Made by a program: the position numbers and the translations under genes. Below the pieces are notes generated by a model that did no database searches, was not told where the DNA came from, and saw only the letters and a list, made by a program, of their open reading frames with translations. Shown in pieces: positions 45,456 to 56,544 of a stretch of 64,000 nucleotides of DNA (position 1 is the first letter of the stretch; each line of letters starts with the position of its first letter). Origin of the DNA: Ashinkailepas kermadecensis (Eukaryota; Arthropoda; Thecostraca; Neolepadidae); the NCBI GenBank assembly GCA_034440615.1, contig JAOTOM010004291.1, positions 1 through 64,000 on the forward strand, in the 5' to 3' direction.

Positions 45456-46335
45456 GCCTTCAAAAATCGCGTACGGCCCCGAAAAAACGTACCGAAGCTG
45501 GATAAATCGCAACGGGGCGTAAAAATATGACGCCAGTGCCCGAAAAATCATACTCGGACAGTACAAATTCAAAAGAATCTATTTAAAAAAATTGCGTCCA
45601 GTCCAGAAAACTGGCCTTCGGTTCCCCCCGAAACCACGCGCCTGGGCCCGAAAAGTGGCGATGGGACCCCGAAAAATTATACCGGAGCTCCCAAAATCGT
45701 GCTGGGGTCCCACAAATGTGCGATCAGGAGCCCCAAATAAACACAGCAGAATCCTAAGAGCACAACGGGAGGCCGAAAGTGCACCAGGCCATCCAAAGCG
45801 TACCTAGTCTCGCAAAAATCGACAAGGCATTAAAACATGCGTTGCAGCTCTAAAGAAACGCACAGGAACTCACAAAAATCAACAGAGACCCTCAAGGAAC
45901 ACCGGGCCCATGAAACCGCATGGGGTCTCAAAAACAGGCTGGGGGCCCTCAAAAAGCGACATGGTCCTAAGGAAGGAAAAAAAGGCCGGACACTAAAGAA
46001 ACACATCGGGGTCTTCGAAAACGCGCCGATACCTGAAAAACATCGTCAGTGCGCAAAAAGCAACAAAACTCGTTATAAAAAAGAGCCGTGGTCTCAAACA
46101 TGTGCCGGGCCCCAAACAAAAATTGGCTCCAGACCTAAAACACATCCGTAGACGAAGAAAAACACAACTGGTCCAAAAAAGAACACCGAACCAGCGTCTA
46201 GGTTCGGTAGTCAATCTGGGAGAATATTTAACCACAGAGATGAAGTGCATCAAAGTTCAGCGGGTCTCCGGGTTTCTTAACCACCAGAAATTGTGGGAAG
46301 AAAACTAATCATCGAATTGAATAATCGTATTTTCC
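45456..46335 (-). repeat. Degenerate GC-rich repeat with about 25-bp phrasing (copy 1)
   Basis: A run of loosely similar units of about 22-30 bp, each pairing a CCCC/GGGCC-type core with AAAA and CG. Read on the minus strand it aligns with 56560-57550, including GCTGAACTTTGATGCACTTC, TTTTTTGGACC and CTTCGTCTACGGATGTG. No coding capacity. Confidence 0.7.
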
Positions 46336-48160
46336 CATCGAATCCCCATCCGGAGCATTCCACACGTCAAATATAGAACAAAACTATCATATAACAGCAA
46401 TTAGCAAAGCGTGGGAGGCCTAACACAAACCGCAGAATTGTAGATAGTGTGGCGGATGCGCCGAATGCGCAAGGCAGGTGTACTCGTTGGAGTTTTGGCG
46501 AACGGGCGTTATTAACTGGAATGCCTGAAATAAAAAAATAAAACATTTTTGAGTTATTTGTACAAGTGTAATTTCAGCAGTGTGAGGTGACTTATCAAGC
46601 GAAGCCAAAAGAAAAACCTTCGAACAGGATGGGGGAGTTAGGGTTGAAATCCGATGACTCAATAACGATGGTGGTAGATTGGGCCCACTCCACAGGACAA
46701 TTAAGTTAGTCACTAGTTATTTTATAAAAATATAATAAAAAGGGCCCCTTTGAAAAAAAAATAGTGGCCGAAATCCGGGGACTTTTCAAAAATGATGTAG
46801 GTGCCCCCCCCCTCCAAATCCGTTAGCCTCCTCCTGGCGCAAATCGTAGGTACGCCACTCCTTGGAATACCGAACTACTTTACATGAAAATATGGTAGTG
46901 ATGAGATGGAGGCCTGCTAATTAGACTGTACACGGGCATGTAATCATCAATTGGCAATGACCTTTACCATGCACATGGCCAGGTATGAGATATGAGACCT
47001 TTACCATGCACATGGCCAGGTATGAGATATCGGTACGACAGGCGACTCGGAGTGACAGCCGTGCCAGGACACTGATGTCCTGGAACGGACTCTCGCCGGG
47101 TTTGAGCCGCACCCGGCCGCGCTTCCTTCACACCGTACAATCTGACAAACCCAATCTCTTCTTGTCATGAATCCTGTCAACTCGTCCGGTAAAACGGACC
47201 TTTCACACACGCGTTTCTTTTTGTTCTCCGTCACACACCTGTCTTAACAACATGGTGGATTATTTGGGGAAATTGCCGGGCCTGACTAGTTCGCTGACTA
47301 CTCAAAATATGGCGGTAGTATCTAATTTGTTTTGCTATTAAAACATTTGTTTTCTAATTCAGTATCGCCAGTGGTGGCTATAAGAAAGCCAAGTGTTTAG
47401 TATTACATAAAGCGTCTGCTTTCAATCTTCATCAGGTAAACTATTTTGATTTCTATCGATAGATGGCCCTAATGACACCAAGACTATCATCTATTATCCT
47501 ATGACACGTAAGGCAAGCTGCACCGTCGGTGGTTGTAAACGTTGCAGATGATTTAGATGCATTGTACAAATGACTGTACGGGAAAGAGGAGATATCAGTT
47601 CATCTCACTCCACCGCTAGTTAAGGATTTTACCTCCAGAATCATAAAAAAAACCTGCTAGGCAGAACAAATGAGTCGCTCCACATGGTAGCATGGTACCG
47701 CCCAGCGTGGCGGCTATTTCCCCGAATGAGTCACCATGATGTCGACTCACAAATTGGCCAATGTATTAATGGGATTCCTCGCATTAAACATCGTGTGCCG
47801 TCGTTACGGGAATAGCATATATGAAAAACAAATTCGAATACAATTATATTTGCTTTCATCGTACGTACAAAAGAAGATGATCAAGGTAATAAACGGGCTT
47901 TTATGTTTGGTAATCTAGTAAGACGATGTCCCGAAATGAGCTAAGAACACTGAGAAAATACAGAGTGGCAATGTTTAAACGCATTACAAAAATAATGGTC
48001 TGTTTACATATTCATGTAGTTGCCAGTGGCCTTGAGCAAGGTGCTCTTCTGCCCAGCACCGCCATTTCCATATGAGTTGAACACTGCGTGGATGTTCATT
48101 AGCATCAAGAACAATGTTATTGTCATATGTCCCTCATCGGGTGTTTTCATGATACTCTCG
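46336..48160. other. Unassigned stretch
   Basis: No gene recognised. A 35-bp block with ACCTTTACCATGCACATGGC is duplicated in tandem at 46960-47030. Short ORFs only. Confidence 0.4.
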
Positions 48161-48161
48161 A

Positions 48162-48560
48162 ATGGTGCAACTGCAACCAGTAATCACTGGTGAAAGAAAT
48201 GAGGTGAAAAAGACACCATATACGAAGCAGGTTGCCTGCAGCTATCCAGAAGTCTTGCAAACTGTACCACCAGAAAGTCTGTCCAAAGACCCAAGCGTAA
48301 CTATTGCAAATCAAGACGCCGCCCTTGAACAAGCACTGGGAATTGAGTGGAATACAGACAAGGATACCCTCCACGTGAACGTGAAGCTCCCAGAAAGACT
48401 ACGTACTCGAAGAGGAATCCTGTCCATGGTGAGCGCCCTCTACGGCCCTTTAGGATTTGTTTCTCCCTTTGTATTGAAAGGCAAGACCATCGTGAAACAG
48501 CTGTGCTGTGATGGATGCGGGTGGGACGAACCCGTTCCAAGTCAGATATTGTGTCTCTGA
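48162..48560 (+). pseudogene. BEL/Pao LTR-retrotransposon pol fragment
   Basis: A 132-codon open frame. Residues 60-64 (GIEWN), 81-107 (RTRRGILSMVSALYGPLGFV then SPF) and a GWDEPVP near 123 fit the region just after the reverse transcriptase in BEL/Pao pol proteins, where the consensus is LG-x-W, then R-x-vLS-vs-iyDPLG, then GWDe. Asp of DPLG is Gly here. No LTRs, gag, protease or integrase found nearby, so it is an isolated remnant. Confidence 0.78.
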
Positions 48561-49194
48561 AAGACCTGGAAAGAAGATGTTCCTCTGTTGTCAGTGTCAG
48601 TTCATACCTAGATACTACAGAACTCGTTGGTGACTTGGTTTTATGGATTGTTTTTGGTTATCGATTGATTTAATTGTCAACGCTGTTGCAGACGATTCGG
48701 TGGCTGTTATTCTGTGCTCGGGAAAAGCAACTGAAGACTATTATTCACTGATGCCCACTTAATATTCTGCTCAGGACAATTTTGCGCAACCTTATTTGAG
48801 AGAACAAAATAAGCTTTATTCAGTCAACATTTGGACATCCATACATTCCTATGCTCCAGACCTTGGGAAGCCCACCAATCTTGACACACTCTGTGCAGCA
48901 GTAACCTATAAGCACTTTACAACCTTAATGCAGTCATATTATATTATGCACGGCACTCACAACTCCTATGCTATTGCGACTTAGCGTGGTGCCAGGAACA
49001 CACCCGACCGGTCAGTGAAGGGGGAAAGTGGGCTGGCCACCGAGCGCCTGCCTACCCACCCCCCTGTCGTCCGCCTACCCGCTCCTCTACCGCCTGTCCA
49101 CTTGCTCCCCTGTCCGATCCTATCCCATTCACTAATTAAAACCACCCACCGAACACTGTGTCTCTTCATCCCCAGACATTCATCACCGATCACT
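48561..49194. other. Unassigned stretch
   Basis: Possibly further decayed BEL/Pao sequence up to about 48770, then unassigned. No gene. Confidence 0.35.
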
Positions 49195-50145
49195 AACTGC
49201 GGCTCTCCATCCTCAGACCTTCCCCGCTGACACACAGATACCTCTCTCCGCCCTCAGACTTTCCCGCCGACACACATATACCTCTCTCCGTTCTCAGACC
49301 TTCCCCGCTGACACACAGATACCTCTCTCCGCCCTCAGACTTTCCCGCCGACACACAGATACCTCTCTCCGTCCTCAGACCCTCCCCGCTGACACACAGA
49401 TACCTCTCTCGGTCCTCAGACCATCTCCGCCGACACACAGATACCTCTCTCCGTCATCAGACCATCTCCGCCGACACACAGATACCTCTCTCCGTCCTCA
49501 GACCTTCCCCGCCGACACACAGATACCTATCTCCGTCCTCAGACCCTCCCTGCAGACCACGCACTGCGTCTCTCCAGCTTCAGACCTTCCCTACTGACCA
49601 CGGACTGCGTCTCTCCAGCCTCAGACCCTCCCTGCAGACCACGCACTGCGTCTCTCCAGCCTCAGACCCTCCCTGCAGACCACGCACTGCGTCTCTCCAG
49701 CTTCAGACCTTCCCTACTGACCACGGACTGCGTCTCTCCAGCCTCAGACCTTCCCTACTGACCACGGACTGCGTCTCTCCAGCCTCAGACCTTCCCTACT
49801 GACCACGGACTGCGTCTCTCCAGCCTTAGACCCTCCCTGCCGACCACGGACTGCGTCTCTCCAGCCTCAGACCTTCCCTACTGACCACGGACTGCGTCTC
49901 TCCAGCCTCAGACCCTCCCTGCAGACCACGCACTGCGTCTCTCCAGCCTCAGACCTTCCCTACTGACCACGGACTGCGTCTCTCCAGCCTCAGACCTTCC
50001 CTACTGACCACGGACTGCGTCTCTCCAGCCTCAGACCCTCCCTGCAGACCACGCACTGCGTCTCTCCAGCCTCAGACCTTCCATACTGACCACGGACTGC
50101 GTCTCTCCAGCCTCAGACCCTCCCTGCAGACCACGCACTGCGCTT
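49195..50145. repeat. 41-bp minisatellite in two variant blocks
   Basis: Block 1 (about 49195-49548, 8-9 units) has ACACAGATACCTCTCTCCG and CCTCAGACC. Block 2 (about 49549-50143, 14-15 units) has ACCACGCACTGCGTCTCTCC or ACCACGGACTGCGTCTCTCC and CCTCAGACC. Units share length and the CTCTCC...CTCAGAC frame, so both derive from one ancestor. Within block 2, CCCTCCCTGCAGACCACGCA and CCTTCCCTACTGACCACGGA units alternate in a higher-order pattern. Confidence 0.95.
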
Positions 50146-51884
50146 CGACGACAATGGGGTATCGACCGAACGCAGCTGCTGCTATCCGGAGCGCAGTCGT
50201 TACCAGCCGTCGGCCGTTTATCAAGCACTCTCAGGTAAAACGCCGAGAGCGAATCGTCACATAGACAGCGGTATGACTAAGAGCCAAGCCAAGGCGCGCC
50301 ACCTCAGCTACAGCTGAAAGCATCGAATGAAAACAGCAATGTAGAGCAAAGCACGTTTCCAAGTACGCCAATTTTCATCCCTGATGGTGTCTCAGGCTGA
50401 CATCAGGCGCGCATAAAAGCGCTGGATGAGCAATGGCATGTTGACAGCACAACGCGATCGAATATCGGTGCATATTAGACATAACCGCATTGCCTTGAGT
50501 TTTTGTAATACAGCTACGCTCCCTCAAGCAGGCATGCAGAGCTAAGGATATTTCATGGCGAAACATTCGCCAACTTGCATAACTAAAAGCAGAAATAAAA
50601 AGACCTCTGGGACTGAACTCGAGTTCCCGCAACACTAATCAGCCAAGCGACCACCATGCAAACGTGGATGGATGTTGGGCGCCGGCTGCGGTGAGGAATG
50701 TATGGTTAGCCCGAGCGCGGCAATGTCGGCGCGCACCCCTTCATTGAGCACAGATTGATAACACTCCAGGAGAAATAGTGTGATGAAGGTGGTCAATATC
50801 AAAATAAAAATAGCAGATATGGCTTCGAACAGGATAATTTGAGCTTGAAATTCTGCAATAGGACTGTAGAACACTGTTGGGAGTTGGCGGTCAGTCAAAA
50901 AGCCGCCGCAAGCCCCTTTCTATGACGAAAAATTAAGCATACTCCATGGAGACCATTGGGATAAAAGTAATAAAGTCAAGCATGAAAAGAACACATCTGG
51001 CTTTGAGTAAGATGTTAGAACAAGAAACACTGTAACACAAAGTTATCAGGGTTTCAAAAGTGTGCCGGTCGGGTGGGGCCGATGCAGGCCGCTTAGGTGA
51101 ACATTCGCACTATAACAGAGGAGCAGACTAGCCCAGACTTCGCCCTTCACTGAAAAAACAGTTTGAGAATATATGCGAAAAGTCCTCGCAAGAAACCAGA
51201 GTTTATGATCAATGGAGAAGGAACGCTAGTTTGAGACTCAAATGCAGTTTCATGATAGAGCACTTCATCGTCATACTCTCTTGAGTCATGTAGAAGTTTC
51301 TTTTAAGGTTTAGAATCTTTGTTGGTGTCAGTGATCTTCATTTGTTGGTTGGTTTGGTTTTACACACGTCGACTGTTGAGTCATATAGCTTCGACAATCT
51401 TTACGCCGTTGGTGTCGGGGGAGAGCGGCCCAGATCTTTCGATTGTGGACGAGCATCTTACCCCTAGACCACTCGTAATGACTGATTTCAGCGGAAGGTC
51501 GTTGATCCCGATCGCGGCGAAACGAGTCTGCGCATGCGCGCCACCGATCATTTTCAGGCTGCGTGCACGGTAACTAGAGAGAGACTGCGTGCTGGCGGCC
51601 ATTGCGTTTTTGTCCGCAGCTTGCTTTGTGACTGTTGGGCACTGCAGTGTATGGAATGGAGCGACCTCTGAATGGTAAGCCATCGCATTGTATTGGATAT
51701 GTATATTAGAAGTACCTATAGCCCGGTCAAGTATCTCCCTGGGTATATCTATACCCTGGCCGTGATAGTTTGTTTTGCAATACTAGAAAGCTGATTGGTA
51801 CAAAAACATACAATTTAACCTAACCGAGGTTATTCGACCCTGGAAAATTCGTGGTACATAACCTAACATAATTAGTGTATTATT
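50146..51884. other. Unassigned stretch
   Basis: No gene recognised. The minus frame 50635-50898 has one strongly hydrophobic segment (residues 23-45) but no recognisable relatives or start context. Confidence 0.35.
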
Positions 51885-52038
51885 TTATTTTCTTATTTCA
51901 TTCACCTAAACCTTAGATTTAGCCCAGGGATCAATAAATATGGTGGCCCAGGGATCAATAAAATGGCAGCCTTTGGCCACCATATTTATTGATCCGTGGA
52001 CTAAATTTAAGGTTTGAGTGAATGGAATAAGATAATAA
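51885..52038. repeat. Foldback element: 63-bp inverted arms around a 28-bp spacer
   Basis: CCTTAGATTTAGCCCAGGGA and ATCAATAAATATGGTGGCC on the left return in inverted form on the right (GGCCACCATATTTATTGATC...). Arms match at roughly nine of ten bases. Part of the arm (CCAGGGATCAATAAA) is also repeated directly in the spacer. Confidence 0.85.
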
Positions 52039-52339
52039 ACAATATTATAATTATGATAGGTTGGGTTTCGAACCATTTTATGCCTTCAAACACTTTGGTT
52101 ATGTCTCAAGTTATGTTTTTGTAATGCTTGCTGTAGCTTTCTCGTATTGCAAAAATGCCCCCCAGCCTGTTGAACGTCAGCCGTGGCAGTTGCACTGTTG
52201 GATGTGGCTGGACTGGAAGTCTGTTCTGAATAAAAGTGTTTTTCCCCGGAGCAGTTTTCTGTTTGGAGGGTTAATTATTGGAAGCAGAGGCGATGACTGA
52301 TGAAATTCGCGTCGGATTTAAAGAGCTGGCGTGAATTTT

Positions 52340-52735
52340 TGGGAATGGATTTTGTGAGAAGAAAGGTCGTTCTCAGAAAAGCCGTTTCGATACAAATTGA
52401 GACTTTATTTCATTCTCAGCTGAGAAGGGGGGTTGCGATCCGAGACCATAACCCATTCTCGCAAGAGTACATTTTAAATATACGTGCTCTATTTTGAGGG
52501 TTCAAATCGGCATCGTGCGATCTCGATTTTTAGTTTCAAGTGAGAAGGTTTATCGCTCTCAATGTTAGCCTAAAAAGGGTTCTCACATGAGAACGTTTTT
52601 CGGTGTGAGAACGGGTGTTCTCTGATTCACCCGAACAGAGTTCTCATTTTGAGTGGTCTGATTTGAATAGGGAAAATGAGAACGATAGATGTTCTCTGAG
52701 AACGAATAAGGTTCTCACCTTTTTCTCAGTGTTGC
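52340..52735. repeat. Cluster of GAGAAC/GTTCTC motifs
   Basis: More than ten TGAGAA or TTCTCA motifs in about 400 bp on both strands, including perfect palindromes GTTCTCACATGAGAAC (52581) and GTTCTCTGAGAAC (52693). Not a simple tandem repeat. Confidence 0.65.
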
Positions 52736-52739
52736 TGAT

Positions 52740-53925
52740 AGAAACGGAGCAAATGAGTGAAACTTGACGCACCGGTATGCTAAGTAGAGCTCTCTGCAAA
52801 GAGTACAAATGACCCCACTCCGACACAATGCCAGGTCCATACAAAATATTTTAACACGGGTCATCAATTCATCGCCACGACTCGAATGCCAGTTCCAAAT
52901 TATGTGTTCGTAGAGCGAGTGCTGAATTGCAAATAGATGAGTGCTGAACTGCAAATAGCAAATAGTGCTGAACTGAAGAAAAAAAAACACATACCATCAT
53001 TAGCTCAAATATATTGTAATTTTCAGTTCTACACGAACAGCGAGACTTTATAATAATTGCGCTTTTTCTTTGCAGTTGTGACAAACAAAGGAACGTTTTG
53101 CTACCGCTAACAGTCCTGGTTTGCATACATATGCTGTCCCTTGCTGTATTACACATATTTCAAGCCGTACTGGTACCTGCTGGCTAACACAGCATGGATG
53201 CACACACAACAGTATGCAGTTGTAGGTGGGCACTGGACTATGTGCCTAGATAGTTTTAGTCTAACTTTGGGTGTACTTACAATCATGCATCCAGTGCAAG
53301 CAGCTGCTCATTGTAATACTGACTGGCATGGTGTGAGCGTGGCGTACCCTGAAGTGATACATCTATGTGCATTGACATAAAACATCCGAACTTAGACTCA
53401 GCATCTTTCAAGTGTTATCCTCTGTACGTTTCACTTTAACAACACTTTCGTGCTGCTAATCAAGACTGGAAACATGCTGCTCAGACATGGGCCTCTGCTA
53501 TAGAACAAGCTAAGAGGTGGATCGTATCCAGATGTCATGCTATGTCGTGATGTCAAGTCATGTCAGATCATGTCAGGAAACAAAGCGTTCTTATTTTAAT
53601 AGAAATCTCCCCAGGTGTTTGTCTGGCAAAATGTGGGTTACTCCGGCCATATTGGACGACTCTTGGTGAAATTTTGCAGAAGCAAATGCCATATTTTGCT
53701 ATTCTGATTACTGGGCGGAGGGGGGGGGGGGAGAGTTATTTTTAGGGTGCCGGACCATAAAGGTCATTTGCGCCGCCTTTAAAGCGAGTGAGTTACACGT
53801 CTGTCTACAAAAGCGAGTGGACCTTCACCTTCACCTTCACCATCAAGGTGAAGGCAAGTGGACATTTGCGTTAATGGAATTTTACGTCATAATTTGTGTG
53901 ATATTTTAGGTGTTGAAGGCGGGTG
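52740..53925. other. Unassigned stretch
   Basis: No gene. GCTGAACTGCAAATAG-type sequence is locally duplicated at 52920-52970 and there is a poly-G run at 53719-53731. Confidence 0.4.
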
Positions 53926-55511
53926 CTGGGTTGGGGACATCTCCCTGATGTCTACTTGGTTTTAATTTTACTTTACTCCTCCACAAAATAATTTGTAGTT
54001 TGGGTGGGTGTGGGGGTGTTTTGAGAGTGGCGAGAAGTTGATTTTGCCAGGGTGCCGGCTTTAACCTACTCTTATCGAAGAGCACCGAGGGATCTTTACC
54101 GTGCGAACAAGGAGGTAATTGTCCACACCGCCTATCACGCCGGCCGCCGCGTGTTAGTTGTTAGTAGCGGGTTAGTCTAAGCATGCCATGCAGGGTTGTC
54201 AGTTGGGTTATTACGGTGTTTTGCAATTCGGCTCTTCTACGTCCGCTGCACCTCTGGGTAGCCGTTTACGTTATGCGTTGCAAGGCAAATCCGCTCATCT
54301 ACGTCCGATGGCTCCTCTGGGTAGTCGTTTTACGTTATACTAATTGTTATTTTTAGTTTTTGTTTTTGTTTTCCTAAAGCAAGTCAGCTCATCTGCTTCC
54401 GACGGCACCGCTAGGTAGCCATTTATTTCTAATTGCGAAGCAAATCGGCTCATGTACGTCGGACGCCATGCGGGGATGACTATTTACGTGTTCCCTACGA
54501 GTGTTTTTCAATCATGCATTGCGAGTTGATGTACAGTGCTCCTGATCACAAAACTAGCAGGAGCACCTACAGTGTTCCTGCTAGTGTTGTGGCATACAGA
54601 TATTCAAATAGCAATTGAAGGAGTTCTGGGTGTTCGTCACCGAGAAGCGATGGAAGTGATAGGGTGATACTCTCTCTCTTTGGCAGAATGCCTTAAGTGG
54701 TTGTCTTTGAGAGCTAAAACTACTGTAGTCTAGCAGGATGTGGCCTATGCCTAACGTGGTGTTGCAGTTGTCGCAGTGAGGTGCTATGTATTGGTCACCC
54801 TCTAATTGAGGCTGTGTTAGTTTTAAAAATAAATATTTTGACCATTTCCTCGTACGCAAGTCCAAAAATGTCCAATTCAATTATATTTGCGAATTGTCGA
54901 CTACGAGTCTTCATTAAGCAAAGCAAATGTTCGGCTACGAACCTTGTTCAAGTGTTCGCTTTGCTTGATGAAGCCTCGTTGCCGAAAATTCGCAAATATA
55001 ATTGAATTGGATATTTTTGGATTTGCCTACGAGGAAATGGTCAAAATATTACTTTTTATAATGACGATGTTCCTCGCTAAAGCACTGTCTAGCTTAAATA
55101 ATACAGAAACGAGCTGTGTTAGTTTTGTACAACCAGTTTTAAGTCTAGTGAGGATGACCTCTTTTTGTCGGTGATATTGATTTGATGTGTTCCATATGCC
55201 TATCGTTGGTTTGATTGTGTGGGTATGGTTGGATTTGTGTTGTTTTGAGTTGTGTTGTGTACATGTGTTCTGTTGACGTTGGCGAATGTGGCGTTGTATG
55301 AGTGCTTTGCAATCGTCTACCGAATATTCCACGCTAGGGTAAGTATTCAATGCTAAGGCTTGCTTTGCGAGCCGGTCTGCTTCTTCGTTACCTGGGATGT
55401 TGGCGTGGCCCGGTATCCAGAGGAAGGAAAAGTTCATGTTTACGTTATGGGCCACGATTTGCTGACTTATATCAATGACGTGATGTGAACAGTCGTGGGT
55501 GTTGCTAATTA
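53926..55511 (-). pseudogene. I-like LINE: second half of RNase H, Cys/His tail and 3' UTR
   Basis: Resumes with LISNTHDCSHHV, then FSFLWIPGHANIPGNEEADR (RNase H last strand and final Asp) and QKEVILTRLKTGCTKLTQ. After the hairpin insertion it continues with PQLEGDQYIAPHCDNCN and GHILLDYSSF, a Cys-Cys-His motif seen at the end of such LINEs, and DYSSF lacks the usual final Cys. The 3' UTR (to about 53926) is shared with 22075-22700. Confidence 0.8.
54825..55112. mobile_element. 288-bp insertion with 64-bp inverted repeats and 14-bp target duplication
   Basis: GCTGTGTTAGTTTT occurs at 54811-54824 and 55113-55126; removing the insert and one copy restores the LINE frame (KLTQ then PQL). Inside, 54834-54898 and 54985-55050 are near-perfect inverted repeats (TTTTGACCATTTCCTCGTA and so on). 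A 14-bp duplication is unusual for a MITE and typical of retroposition. Confidence 0.75.
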
Positions 55512-56014
55512 ACTGGAGGCAGTGGCATCGCCGAGAAATACTTCCAGGGGGGGCAATGTTGAAAGGGGGCCTCCTGCTCCCCGAAATGGGACCTCCACCG
55601 TGTTAGAGCCTCCTATTATTTTTTTAGGCTATTAGTATGGTTCCGGAATAGGAAACATGATTTCATATTGATGTCTTGTGTGCTCTTGGCATGGTGCATC
55701 ATTTACGCGAAACGAAATAGCAATAATCTCCTTTTTTTTCGCTGAGAACTAAGCCATACCAGGGTATAAATAGTCATATGTGGATAAATACCTAAGTGCC
55801 CAAACAAACCAATGCCTTAATGCTTTCTCGACCAGAATTATATTCCCGCTGGCCTTTAGATTGCAGCGAGCTGGCGGGGCTGGTGCTGAGCATATCTTAA
55901 AGATATCTCCCATTGATCAACCCACTTCTTGGTCCACCAAGTCTAACAGAATTTAGTTAGATTCATCACTACTGTTAGTCATTCCCACCAGCTTGATGTC
56001 ATAAGCAAGATTAA

Positions 56015-56540
56015 CACGCGCACTGGAGGGGGGTGAAATCCGCCCACCCCTACGGTTTTTCGTACATAACTGCAGATTTTACCGGTCGATATACGCGATT
56101 TTCTATGTACCTACTTAAAAATGACCGCTGCATCGTTTAAAGAAAGAAAAATGGAAATTGGCTGACATTTTTTTTCGAGTTAGGGGCCGTTAAAATCCAA
56201 AAAATTCGCAGCGCCAGATCACAAAAATCGGCGCTGATGCGCTTACCGTATATTCGCAAAAGGGAAGTGTTCTTGGCAACATTAGCGACTTGTTTGATGT
56301 ATATTGATATGCTATATAGTTTCAAGGTCATGTTAGGTCACCGAGGTCATGTCAGGTCAAGTTCATGACCGGTTAATGGAACCAAACTTGGTCAACTGGA
56401 ATGTTGTCATAAATACACTACTGTTTGTCATTTGTACTGTTTGTCATTGCGTTTCCATACTGTATTCATGTACTTCACTCCTTTCTACGCGAAGCCGATT
56501 GCGCGGAGCTGCCTGACGGAGCAGTCGGGCGGGCGGTTAT
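56015..56540. mobile_element. TTAA-type MITE, truncated copy
   Basis: TTAA at 56011-56014, then CACGCGCACTGGAGG. The 526 bp are the reverse complement of 44880-45400 with modest divergence, including the four AGGTCA half-sites. The other half and its TTAA are missing; the break falls in GGGCGGGCGG. Confidence 0.82.
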
Positions 56541-56544
56541 TATA

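Noticed and set aside
49195..50145. Possible CRISPR-like array
   Set aside because: Units are contiguous without unique spacers, and the genome is eukaryotic. It is a minisatellite.
50635..50898. ORF with a strong transmembrane-like segment
   Set aside because: Single short frame, no start context, relatives or neighbours to support a gene.
51440..51500. tRNA-like A box on the minus strand (GTGGTCTAGGGGTAAGATG)
   Set aside because: No properly spaced B box and no cloverleaf could be drawn; at most an eroded SINE head.
54781..55174. Plus-strand ORFs of 74 and 95 codons
   Set aside because: They read through the hairpin insertion and antisense LINE sequence.
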